Assembly (NCBI GenBank): GCA_024762625.1
Contig: JANTHA010000104.1
Span: 1-7,416, forward strand
Length of the DNA stretch: 7,416 bases
Direction of reading: 5' to 3'
DNA from: Thiotrichaceae bacterium
GTDB lineage: Bacteria; Pseudomonadota; Gammaproteobacteria; Thiotrichales; Thiotrichaceae
This document shows positions 1-5,076 of the stretch, in pieces. Made by a program: the position numbers and the translations under genes. The notes beneath the pieces were generated by a model. That model was given only the letters and a program-made list of their open reading frames with translations. It had not been told where the DNA came from and did no database searches. Numbering within the stretch: the first letter of the stretch is position 1; each line of letters opens with the position of its first letter.

Positions 1-447
1 CATCGCGACGCTAATCAGGGATATAGCTGGATTATTATTCCTCGAATTATTCGCCAGTGGCCCATAGCCTTCAACGCCGTAAACTTTTAAACCAGTGATA
101 GTGGTCACGGTGAGCATGAACAACAAGGCGATAACCATGTAGCCGCCCGCAGGATTGTGGCCCAGATAATGTTTAGGGTTTTTCGCCATCATCCTTTTTA
201 TATAGGCGATGACGGCGCCAGGTGAATACACAAAACTAGTAAAGCGGGCGTACCTTGTTCCAATAAATCCCCAAATTACCCGAAAAACAATTAAAAAGGC
301 GATGTAATAACCGGAATAAATATGCCAGAGATTATCTTCATCTCCCGTGAAATAGGCAACGATAAAGGATACTACCAGCGTCCAGTGGAACAATCTGATG
401 AAAATATCCCAGACTTTGACTTCTTTTTGTGGCGCTTGAACAGACAT
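1..447 (-). CDS. Cytochrome b561-family di-heme membrane protein (partial, N-terminal 149 aa)
   Basis: An open frame reads leftward off the window edge, so the C-terminus is missing. The protein resembles the bacterial cytochrome b561 / Ni-Fe hydrogenase b-type cytochrome family, inner-membrane proteins that bind two b hemes and pass electrons between quinones and periplasmic partners. Seen: an N-terminal RLFHW motif (His21) opening helix 1 (about 19-34), His42 ahead of helix 2 (about 44-63), then the family-typical GHNPAGG block (96-102) leading into helix 3 (about 102-120). The later helix with the remaining heme ligands lies outside the window. ATG at 447 is chosen because GGAG (453-456, minus) precedes it by a few bases; an in-frame ATG at 459 would add four residues but has no ribosome site. 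It is divergent from the DUF2202/cytochrome c pair at 615-1854, which suggests a shared redox role. Family call is firm; the physiological partner is inferred. Confidence 0.85.
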   Translation of the reverse strand, partial: MSVQAPQKEVKVWDIFIRLFHWTLVVSFIVAYFTGDEDNLWHIYSGYYIAFLIVFRVIWGFIGTRYARFTSFVYSPGAVIAYIKRMMAKNPKHYLGHNPAGGYMVIALLFMLTVTTITGLKVYGVEGYGPLANNSRNNNPAISLISVAM

Positions 448-543
448 ACGATTCTCCATTGATTATTGTCAATCTGAGGATAACTGAACAAACTTAAATG
501 AAGCTGAAAAAATAATCACTAAAAAGCTGCTTAAATATTTTAT

Positions 544-574
544 TTTAAGTTTCATTTAATATTGAATCTATAAT
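544..574 (+). promoter_or_regulatory. Candidate activator-dependent promoter with tandem OmpR/PmrA-type box
   Basis: Two hexamers, TTTAAG (544-549) and TTTAAT (555-560), repeat at an 11-bp period, one DNA turn. This is the tandem half-site layout of OmpR-family response regulators and resembles the PmrA/QseB-type consensus HTTAAK-N5-HTTAAK. A perfect TATAAT -10 lies at 569-574, and the -35 position (about 546-551) has no good hexamer but overlaps the tandem box. This geometry suits a promoter that needs an activator bound over -35, driving the 615-1854 genes. The repeat and the -10 are seen directly; the regulator class is inferred and no such regulator gene is in the window. Confidence 0.45.
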
Positions 575-600
575 ATTAGTAGTCACTAATATTATAGATT
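565..600. repeat. Perfect 16-bp inverted repeat with 4-base spacer in the divergent promoter region
   Basis: The left arm AATCTATAATATTAGT (565-580) and right arm (585-600) are exact reverse complements around the spacer AGTC. The arms are AT-rich and each contains TATAAT, so a consensus -10 faces in both directions. The right arm ends 14 bases before the ATG at 615, immediately ahead of its ribosome-binding site. It could be a dimeric-repressor operator, or form a hairpin in the leader mRNA that affects translation. It is not a terminator: no T-run follows on either strand. Confidence 0.8.
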
Positions 601-614
601 GTGAGGTGTAACAA

Positions 615-1361
615 ATGAAAACATCGAAAGCATCAATGTTTAATTCTATTTTCTCCATAACATTAGTTTCGTCGCTGTTTTTAACAGCCTGTGGCGGTGG
701 GTCGGCTTTTAACGAGACTAGTGGTTCCTTAAATGATACTGAACAGCTTGTTGAGCAGCCTGGAAACAATGATTCATCGAACGAAACCACTGATTCTGCA
801 AATGACGCAATAGTTGGTTTATCAAACGAAGAAATCGCAGGGCTATTATTCATGCGCGAAGAAGAAGAACTAGCGCGTGATCTATATCTGGATATTTATG
901 AAGCCAAAGACGCACGCTTGAATACCTTTAAAAATATTTCGGATAATGCGGAAACGCAACATGCGGAAGCGATTCGCGTACTACTGGAGCGCTATGGTAT
1001 TGAAGATCCTTCGACAGGTTCGCGCAACACCTATACTGATCCTGAATTACAGGACTTGTATAACCAGTTGCTTAATATCGCTGTTGGTAGCGATGATCTG
1101 GCGGCGCTTCGCGTTGGCGCTCTGGTCGAGGAAACCGATATTCGGGATATTAATACACATAAGTCGCGCGTATCAACTCAGCATCAGGATATTATTACAA
1201 CGTACGATAATCTGTTGTGTGGCTCACGCAACCACTTGCGCGCCTTTGCCGGTCAGATTGAACGCATCACCGGGCAGGCTTATGTGACTCAGGTTGCGGA
1301 GCTTGACGCCGAAGTGCAGTCGATTCTAGATGGCGATAGAGAGCGGTGTGGTCAAAATTAA
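615..1361 (+). CDS. DUF2202-domain ferritin-like lipoprotein
   Basis: The 248-residue protein begins with a lipoprotein signal: basic start, hydrophobic stretch (about 10-23) and lipobox LTAC with Cys26, predicting export and lipid anchoring. Residues 27-68 are a polar linker rich in Asn, Ser, Thr and Glu. Residues 69-240 match DUF2202, a ferritin-like four-helix family of unproven function: REEEELARDLYLDIYE (81-96), AETQHAEAI (112-120), VGALVEETDI (167-176) and GSRNHLRAF (203-211). Glu84/85, Glu113, His116, Glu172/173 and His207 fall where a carboxylate-His metal site would be expected, so binding of iron or another metal is plausible. The ATG follows GAGGTG (603-608). The next gene, a cytochrome c, starts 25 bases downstream, suggesting an operon and a periplasmic redox or metal-handling role. 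Family assignment is confident; biochemical function is unknown. Confidence 0.85.
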   Translation: MKTSKASMFNSIFSITLVSSLFLTACGGGSAFNETSGSLNDTEQLVEQPGNNDSSNETTDSANDAIVGLSNEEIAGLLFMREEEELARDLYLDIYEAKDARLNTFKNISDNAETQHAEAIRVLLERYGIEDPSTGSRNTYTDPELQDLYNQLLNIAVGSDDLAALRVGALVEETDIRDINTHKSRVSTQHQDIITTYDNLLCGSRNHLRAFAGQIERITGQAYVTQVAELDAEVQSILDGDRERCGQN

Positions 1362-1386
1362 TTTTTAAAACCTTACGGATGGAGCA

Positions 1387-1854
1387 ATGAAAAATATAAA
1401 GGTACTCTGGACAATTATTGTAATTTTACTGATATTGTCTGGTTTTTTGATAAATAAATTTGTCAGTGGAAAGGTTGCAAAATCCGACGATGGCCGTATT
1501 TCAGTTTTATTAAGCAAGGATGAGCGCAATCTGGTGCTGGCCGAAATGCGCGCCTTCGTTGTTAGCCTGCAAGGAGTTAGTCAGGCCATAACCGCAAGAG
1601 ATATGGAAAAAGTCGCTGATCTGGCAGAAAAGGCAGGCATGGCGGCCGAAGCCAATACGCCTGGCTCCTTACTACAGAAAATTCCATTGGGTATGAAGCA
1701 GTTAGGCTTCGACACGCGGAAAAAATTTGATGAGATCGCAGAAACGGCAAGACATTCGAAAGAGCCTGTTAAGGCGCGTAAACAGCTTGACGCGTTAATG
1801 AAAAACTGCATCGCTTGTCATATGACCTATCGTTTGCCAGAGATCATAGAGTAA
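1387..1854 (+). CDS. Membrane-tethered c'-like monoheme cytochrome c
   Basis: The 155-residue protein has an N-terminal hydrophobic segment (about 7-24) with no clear cleavage motif, so it is either a signal peptide or an uncleaved anchor placing the rest in the periplasm. Residues 38-140 are predicted mostly helical. One heme-binding motif, CIACH (141-145), lies close to the C-terminus, as in cytochrome c' and c-556 four-helix-bundle cytochromes, with Arg149 just beyond. Heme is attached through Cys141 and Cys144, with His145 as the proximal ligand; the distal ligand, if any, is unclear. ATG 1387 sits close behind GGATGGAG (1377-1384). It is co-directional with and 25 bases from the DUF2202 lipoprotein, and a terminator follows. 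It may exchange electrons with the divergent cytochrome b561 protein. Cytochrome c identity is secure from the motif; the exact subfamily is a shape-based guess. Confidence 0.8.
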   Translation: MKNIKVLWTIIVILLILSGFLINKFVSGKVAKSDDGRISVLLSKDERNLVLAEMRAFVVSLQGVSQAITARDMEKVADLAEKAGMAAEANTPGSLLQKIPLGMKQLGFDTRKKFDEIAETARHSKEPVKARKQLDALMKNCIACHMTYRLPEIIE

Positions 1855-1869
1855 GTAAAAAGGGCTTTT

Positions 1870-1912
1870 CAGGGATTATGCGATTGTTATATGCGCACAA
1901 TCCCTGCTTTTT
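1870..1912 (+). terminator. Rho-independent terminator after the DUF2202/cytochrome c unit
   Basis: A 13-bp stem with one mismatch pairs 1870-1882 (CAGGGATTATGCG) with 1894-1906 (CGCACAATCCCTG) around an 11-base loop, followed by C and five T (1907-1912). It lies 15 bases past the stop of the cytochrome gene. On the minus strand the nearest T-run is eight bases beyond the stem, so it may partly serve the convergent pyrophosphatase gene too. Confidence 0.85.
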
Positions 1913-1956
1913 AGATTAGAGGTGGCTAAAAGTGGCTAAGAGCAACAACTTATTAC

Positions 1957-2568
1957 TTACTCGCCGTAGCGCTCCATATAATCTTCCATCGAAGCCTTGA
2001 TAACCTTGTGCGCATGGTCTCTTCCATAATGACTGGCGATTTCCACGTTGCTTTCTTTTCCGGGCAACATTTTATAGGTTTTAAAATAATGATCCAGGCG
2101 TTCAATCAAAACGTGTGGCACTTCGTTGATATCTTTGGCGTCGCCCCATATATTGTCCGTGGCAAGTACAGCGATAATCTTGTCATCGGCTTCTCCATCA
2201 TCAATCATCGCCAGTCCGCCAATCACGCGCGCGTGGAGTAGAATATCCGAGCGCGTAATTGGTCTTTCTGAAAAGACGCAAATATCCAGCGGATCTTTGT
2301 CGCCCTTGAGATCGTCTCCCATCAGTTTGGCGACCCGGCTGCCGCAATAGGTGCGGGGAATGAATCCATACAGTGATGGCTGTAACGAGGATGCCCTTTG
2401 AGGACGGTCAACCATCAGGTAGCCGGTTTTTTTGTCTGTTTCGTATTTAACCGGGTCAAAAGGTGTAATCTCGATATAGGCGTTGACTACATCCGGCGCG
2501 TTTTCTCCAGCATCAATTCCGTGCCAGGGATGAGGTCTCCAACGGTAAAATGTATCGGGAAAGGGCAT
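1957..2568 (-). CDS. ppa: Inorganic pyrophosphatase, soluble family I
   Basis: This cytoplasmic Mg-dependent enzyme hydrolyses pyrophosphate to two phosphates. At 203 residues it is longer than the E. coli enzyme (about 176) and, from memory, closer to the Chlamydia-type branch: HPWHG (13-17), [11 protein letters not shown] (31-41), VDRPQ (53-57), [11 protein letters not shown] (66-76), GDKDPLDIC (89-97) and [12 protein letters not shown] (123-134). Metal and substrate residues recognisable by motif include Glu33, Arg55, Tyr67, Asp90, Asp92, Asp95, Asp128/129 and Lys130. Lys91 replaces the small or Asp/Asn residue usual in the family signature D-[SGDN]-D-[PE]-x-D. ATG 2568 has AGGAG (2574-2578, minus) five bases upstream. 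No convincing promoter or fur terminator is visible in the 159-base gap to fur; that gap holds a GC-rich patch at about 2693-2717. PPi removal matters here because reverse ATP sulfurylase, the usual step after APS reductase, consumes PPi; no sat gene is in the window. Confidence 0.93.
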   Translation of the reverse strand: MPFPDTFYRWRPHPWHGIDAGENAPDVVNAYIEITPFDPVKYETDKKTGYLMVDRPQRASSLQPSLYGFIPRTYCGSRVAKLMGDDLKGDKDPLDICVFSERPITRSDILLHARVIGGLAMIDDGEADDKIIAVLATDNIWGDAKDINEVPHVLIERLDHYFKTYKMLPGKESNVEIASHYGRDHAHKVIKASMEDYMERYGE

Positions 2569-2727
2569 TGTGACTCCTAAAAACTTGGTGAAAATTAAAA
2601 GGCTCAGTTTATCATGGTTTTTAGAAGAACGACTAATAGTGATTGAACATAAAGGGAATAGCCAATAATCGTTCGCATCAGTATTTTAGCTACGCGCCAA
2701 GCGTATGCGCCGCGCCTGATTATATTT

Positions 2728-3129
2728 TTACTGTTTAAACTCGCCGTAGAGTGTTAAGGAGTGCTCCATTAATTCAAAACCGTATTGTTCCGCAATCTCT
2801 TTTTGCCGTTGTTCTATGATTTCGTCATGAAATTCAACTATTTTTCCTGTTTTCATATCAACCATGTGATCGTGATGTTCGCCGCGATCCAGTTCAAACA
2901 CGCATTGATCGCCTTCAAAATTGTGTTTGATTATCAAGCCAGCTGACACGAATTGCGTTAAAACACGATAGACTGTCGCAATCCCTACCTTTATATTGTT
3001 TTTGAGTAGCTCATGGTAGATTTCTTCAGCGCTAAAATGTTGTTTATCCGAAGTCTCAAGAAGCTTTAATATTTCGACTCTTGGTCTGGTTACTTTTAAG
3101 CCAGCCTGTTTGATGTCATTTTTATCCAT
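2728..3129 (-). CDS. fur: Ferric uptake regulator Fur, short form lacking CxxC
   Basis: An iron-sensing dimeric repressor of 133 residues with an N-terminal winged helix (about 1-80; recognition helix near GIATVYRVLTQF, 49-60) and a C-terminal metal-binding dimerisation domain. Likely Fe(II) ligands by alignment to E. coli Fur are His31, Glu79, His86, His88 and Glu99. The CxxC that holds structural zinc in E. coli (Cys93/Cys96) is Asp91/Thr94 here, the Cys-containing tail is absent, and the only cysteine is Cys76. ATG 3129 is chosen because it aligns with Fur N-termini and has GGAG (3142-3145, minus) upstream, although the 12-base spacing is long. An in-frame ATG at 3168 would add 13 residues but has no ribosome site. 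A weak promoter (TTGCTT-N16-TACGCT, minus) may lie just upstream. Fur rather than Zur or PerR is supported by the HHDH...EF pattern and close similarity across the DNA-binding domain. Confidence 0.9.
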   Translation of the reverse strand: MDKNDIKQAGLKVTRPRVEILKLLETSDKQHFSAEEIYHELLKNNIKVGIATVYRVLTQFVSAGLIIKHNFEGDQCVFELDRGEHHDHMVDMKTGKIVEFHDEIIEQRQKEIAEQYGFELMEHSLTLYGEFKQ

Positions 3130-3339
3130 GAAATAGCCACGCTCCGAAATTATTCCGACATTTTGCAATCGCTACAGTTTAGCGTAACTTTGCTCTAACA
3201 GAAAGCAACCATGATAGCGGCTGGAGAAAAATCCTCAAACTCGGGCCAGGTTATTTTAAACAGAAAACCACGGGAATTTATTTTGCGACGCATAAAAATT
3301 TAGGTTGTTAACTGCCAGACGAAGTTCTAGAATAGCTCA

Positions 3340-3367
3340 CCTTTTTTGCTTTACCTGTGCAAAAAGG
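3340..3367. repeat. Hairpin CCTTTTTTGC/GCAAAAAGG
   Basis: The left arm CCTTTTTTGC (3340-3349) pairs with GCAAAAAGG (3359-3367), leaving one bulged T and a 9-base loop. Five G and a few T follow (3366-3373), which is not a proper U-tract, so a terminator role is doubtful. It may be a structured part of a non-coding transcript or an attenuator-like element. Confidence 0.4.
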
Positions 3368-3399
3368 GGGTTTGTTGAGGTTGTTGTTTTGTGCGCTAT

Positions 3400-3419
3400 T
3401 TCATGCATCTATTCATGCA
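3400..3419. repeat. Tandem 8-mer TTCATGCA, 12-bp period
   Basis: TTCATGCA occurs at 3400-3407 and again at 3412-3419, roughly one helical turn apart, about 50 bases before the Fur box. This spacing would place two half-sites on the same DNA face, as for a tandem-binding transcription factor. No specific regulator is recognised, and chance similarity is possible. Confidence 0.3.
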
Positions 3420-3464
3420 AATCACGCGAATTTGAAGGCCGGGACTCTTTTTTCTGGTTCTTCT

Positions 3465-3498
3465 GAATGATAATGATAACCGTTAGATTTTATCATTC
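3465..3498. promoter_or_regulatory. Fur box, with overlapping inverted repeat, upstream of aprM
   Basis: Positions 3469-3487 (GATAATGATAACCGTTAGA) agree with the 19-bp Fur consensus at 14 to 15 positions, including an intact GATAATGATAA core. A separate 9-bp perfect inverted repeat, GAATGATAA (3465-3473) and TTATCATTC (3490-3498), encloses it, giving room for more than one Fur dimer. It is 191 bases before the aprM start and about 335 bases before the fur start. It may repress aprM, fur or an unannotated small RNA. The match is seen directly; the target gene is inferred. Confidence 0.6.
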
Positions 3499-3522
3499 TT
3501 ATTTTGCTAGTTTTTAATTCAA

Positions 3523-3585
3523 GAGTAATTTCATGGGTTTGCGCTGTTAATTAAGCTTATTAATGCGTGCAAATAAAAATTACTC
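3523..3585 (+). other. Long three-tier imperfect hairpin upstream of aprM
   Basis: The outer stem pairs GAGTAATTT (3523-3531) with AAATTACTC (3577-3585), the middle stem TTTGCGC (3538-3544) with GTGCAAA (3567-3573, one G-U on the plus strand), and the inner stem TTAAT (3547-3551) with ATTAA (3559-3563) around a 7-base loop. Small internal loops separate the tiers. No T-run follows, so it is not a terminator. It begins 25 bases after the Fur-box repeat and ends 104 bases before aprM, consistent with a leader-RNA structure or part of a small RNA; its function is unknown. Confidence 0.4.
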
Positions 3586-3689
3586 GTTAAATAATTGAAG
3601 TATGAAACTAAAAATGATAGTGTCTCGCCGCCTCAAAGTTATATACCTTATTCATTTTTTGAGTTAAACCATAGCATTTCAGGAGTCCT

Positions 3690-4532
3690 ATGATGATTAC
3701 TACCAACCCCTTTGCTGAACTTTCAGCATTTATTTCCCCAACTATCATGCAGGCATACGTCATCTTGATGGTTCTTCTGGTTATCGGAGGAACAATTTTA
3801 GATACGCTGCATAAAAAAAGCGCTAAATACTTTTTCGAAAATGCTGAGAAAGCCAAGAAATCAGCTAAGCGCGAAGTCAGCAGCGGAGAAAGAAAAGCGC
3901 TACTGGCCAAGACGATCACCAGCGAAGTGCTTACATCGTCTGAATTTTCAAATCCGAAACGCAGGATGTCTCATCTGCTTACCATGTATGGCTTTATTCT
4001 GTTTGTCGTCACCACGGCAATCATGATTTTCCTCTACCCGACGGCAAAAGGCGATGCAACCCCAGCCATCTGGCCGCTATTGTGGCATCTGGGCGCACTG
4101 ATGCTTGCTGTGGGTGGTTACTGGTTCTGGTTTTTTATCCGCGTTGATGTGAGCGCTGAAGGTAAAAAATGGTATCAACTTGAGCCTAAAGCTGATTTGT
4201 TCATTGTTTCATTGCTTGCTATGGCGACATTTGCGTTGCTATGGTCTTTGACCAATGGCTATGGTTTATTCTTTGCGTTGTTTGTTCTTTCCAGTACGGT
4301 GTTATTCAGTACTGTTTTATGGTCCAAGTTTGCACACATGTTCTTCAAGCCTGCGGCAGCTTATGAGAAGAAAGTGAACTGGGCAATGGGCGTGCGTGAA
4401 AACCTTCCGGATGTGCCTGACCTGACCGACCCAGCGACACAGGAGAAGTTCCCTGATATCCCTGAGTATATGGGTAAGAATCCACCTAATATGGGTCCTG
4501 GCATCAAGCGTGAAGAGCCGCATCATTATTAA
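3690..4532 (+). CDS. aprM: AprM, putative membrane anchor and electron-transfer subunit of APS reductase
   Basis: This integral membrane protein lies directly upstream of aprBA, as in sulfur-oxidising bacteria, and is thought to link AprBA to the quinone pool. Of its 280 residues, five segments look transmembrane: about 19-39, 96-116, 128-150, 168-187 and 190-213. The basic loop 41-93 and the Lys-rich stretches after helices 3 and 5 predict a periplasmic N-terminus and a cytoplasmic C-terminus, the topology of NarI/QmoC-like cytochrome b proteins. His95 (MSHLL), His133 (WHLGAL) and His216 (FAHMFFKP) sit at membrane edges and could ligate heme; this is inferred. The polar, Pro-rich tail (237-280) could dock AprB. 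AGGAG (3681-3685) is 4 bases from the first ATG and 7 from the second (3693), so the second Met may be the true start. aprB follows after 61 bases with no terminator. The assignment rests on gene order and overall fit. Confidence 0.85.
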   Translation: MMITTNPFAELSAFISPTIMQAYVILMVLLVIGGTILDTLHKKSAKYFFENAEKAKKSAKREVSSGERKALLAKTITSEVLTSSEFSNPKRRMSHLLTMYGFILFVVTTAIMIFLYPTAKGDATPAIWPLLWHLGALMLAVGGYWFWFFIRVDVSAEGKKWYQLEPKADLFIVSLLAMATFALLWSLTNGYGLFFALFVLSSTVLFSTVLWSKFAHMFFKPAAAYEKKVNWAMGVRENLPDVPDLTDPATQEKFPDIPEYMGKNPPNMGPGIKREEPHHY

Positions 4533-4593
4533 TGGGCTGCATTTACTGATTGAGATAAGTTAACCCGTTCAAATTTTTAGAGAGAGAAATATT

Positions 4594-5076
4594 ATGCCTA
4601 CTTTTGTATATATGACGCGCTGCGATGGTTGCGGACACTGCGTCGATATCTGTCCTTCAGATATTATGCATATCGATACTACAACTCGACGCGCTTACAA
4701 CATTGAACCCAATATGTGCTGGGAGTGTTACTCCTGCGTTAAGGCCTGTCCACATAACGCCATTGACGTGCGTGGATATGCAGATTTCACACCGTTAGGA
4801 AGTAGCGTACGCGTACGCCGCGATGAAGAGAAGGGCGTTATCGCCTGGCGCATCAAATTCCGTAACGGTACAAAGGATTTCGATCTGGTGGCTCCCATTA
4901 CAACCAAGCCATGGGGCACCGCCATTCCTAACCTTAAGGAAGCTGCAGCGCCGCCTCAGGAAATGCGCGATAGCGAACTGCTATATAATGAGCCCAAGTA
5001 TATTCGTCTGGATGATGGCGGTTTACATACACTTGAATCCAATGGTCTGGTAATGAGAGAAGGAGTGTATTACTAA
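4594..5076 (+). CDS. aprB: Adenylylsulfate (APS) reductase beta subunit, two [4Fe-4S] clusters
   Basis: The 160-residue iron-sulfur subunit of cytoplasmic dissimilatory APS reductase relays electrons between the FAD of AprA and the membrane partner. A ferredoxin-like domain (1-60) carries C10-x2-C13-x2-C16-x3-C20-P and C42-x2-C45-x2-C48-x3-C52-P. By the usual swap, Cys10/13/16/52 bind one cluster and Cys42/45/48/20 the other. Trp43, within CWEC, is the conserved aromatic of this family near the clusters. Residues 60-160 form the AprB-specific extension that wraps around AprA, with no further cysteines. All eight ligands are present, so it should be functional. The start is preceded by a GA-rich AGAGAGAG tract rather than a full GGAGG, a modest ribosome site. 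The stop overlaps the aprA start by one base (TAATG), giving translational coupling and matched subunit supply. Confidence 0.96.
   Translation: MPTFVYMTRCDGCGHCVDICPSDIMHIDTTTRRAYNIEPNMCWECYSCVKACPHNAIDVRGYADFTPLGSSVRVRRDEEKGVIAWRIKFRNGTKDFDLVAPITTKPWGTAIPNLKEAAAPPQEMRDSELLYNEPKYIRLDDGGLHTLESNGLVMREGVYY

Larger units (their letters stand above)
3130..3689. other. Long regulatory intergenic region between fur and aprM
   Basis: About 560 bases between divergent genes with no convincing protein gene. It contains, left to right, a small inverted repeat CGCTA/TAGCG (3170-3184) near fur, an unsupported 30-codon frame (3211-3303), a hairpin (3340-3367), a tandem TTCATGCA pair (3400-3419), a short inverted repeat CAAAT/ATTTG (3418-3434), a Fur-box match (3465-3498) and a long imperfect hairpin (3523-3585). 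For aprM the best promoter guess is TTGAAG (3595-3600) with a poor -10 about 15 bases on, or a start near TATACC (3642-3647); neither is convincing. The length and density of structure suggest a long leader or a non-coding transcript ahead of aprM. Confidence 0.5.

Noticed and set aside
460..475. TTGACA-like hexamer on the minus strand just before the cytochrome b561 start, considered as a -35
   Set aside because: It is so close to the ATG that a matching -10 would fall inside the coding region.
545..853. Minus-strand open frame of 102 codons over the lipoprotein start
   Set aside because: It is antisense to a well-supported DUF2202 gene, has no ribosome site or family match, and crosses the promoter palindrome.
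946..1287. Plus-strand frame of 113 codons inside the DUF2202 gene
   Set aside because: It is an out-of-frame shadow; the product is Arg/Cys-rich and domain-free, while the overlapping frame has clear family motifs.
2693..2717. GC-rich patch between ppa and fur, considered as a fur terminator or REP-like element
   Set aside because: Only short GCGC-type pairings form and no T-run follows on the minus strand; a genome-wide repeat search would be needed to call it an element.
3211..3303. Possible 30-residue peptide between fur and aprM
   Set aside because: It has only a weak GAAAG upstream, no hydrophobic or other recognisable pattern, and is short enough to arise by chance.
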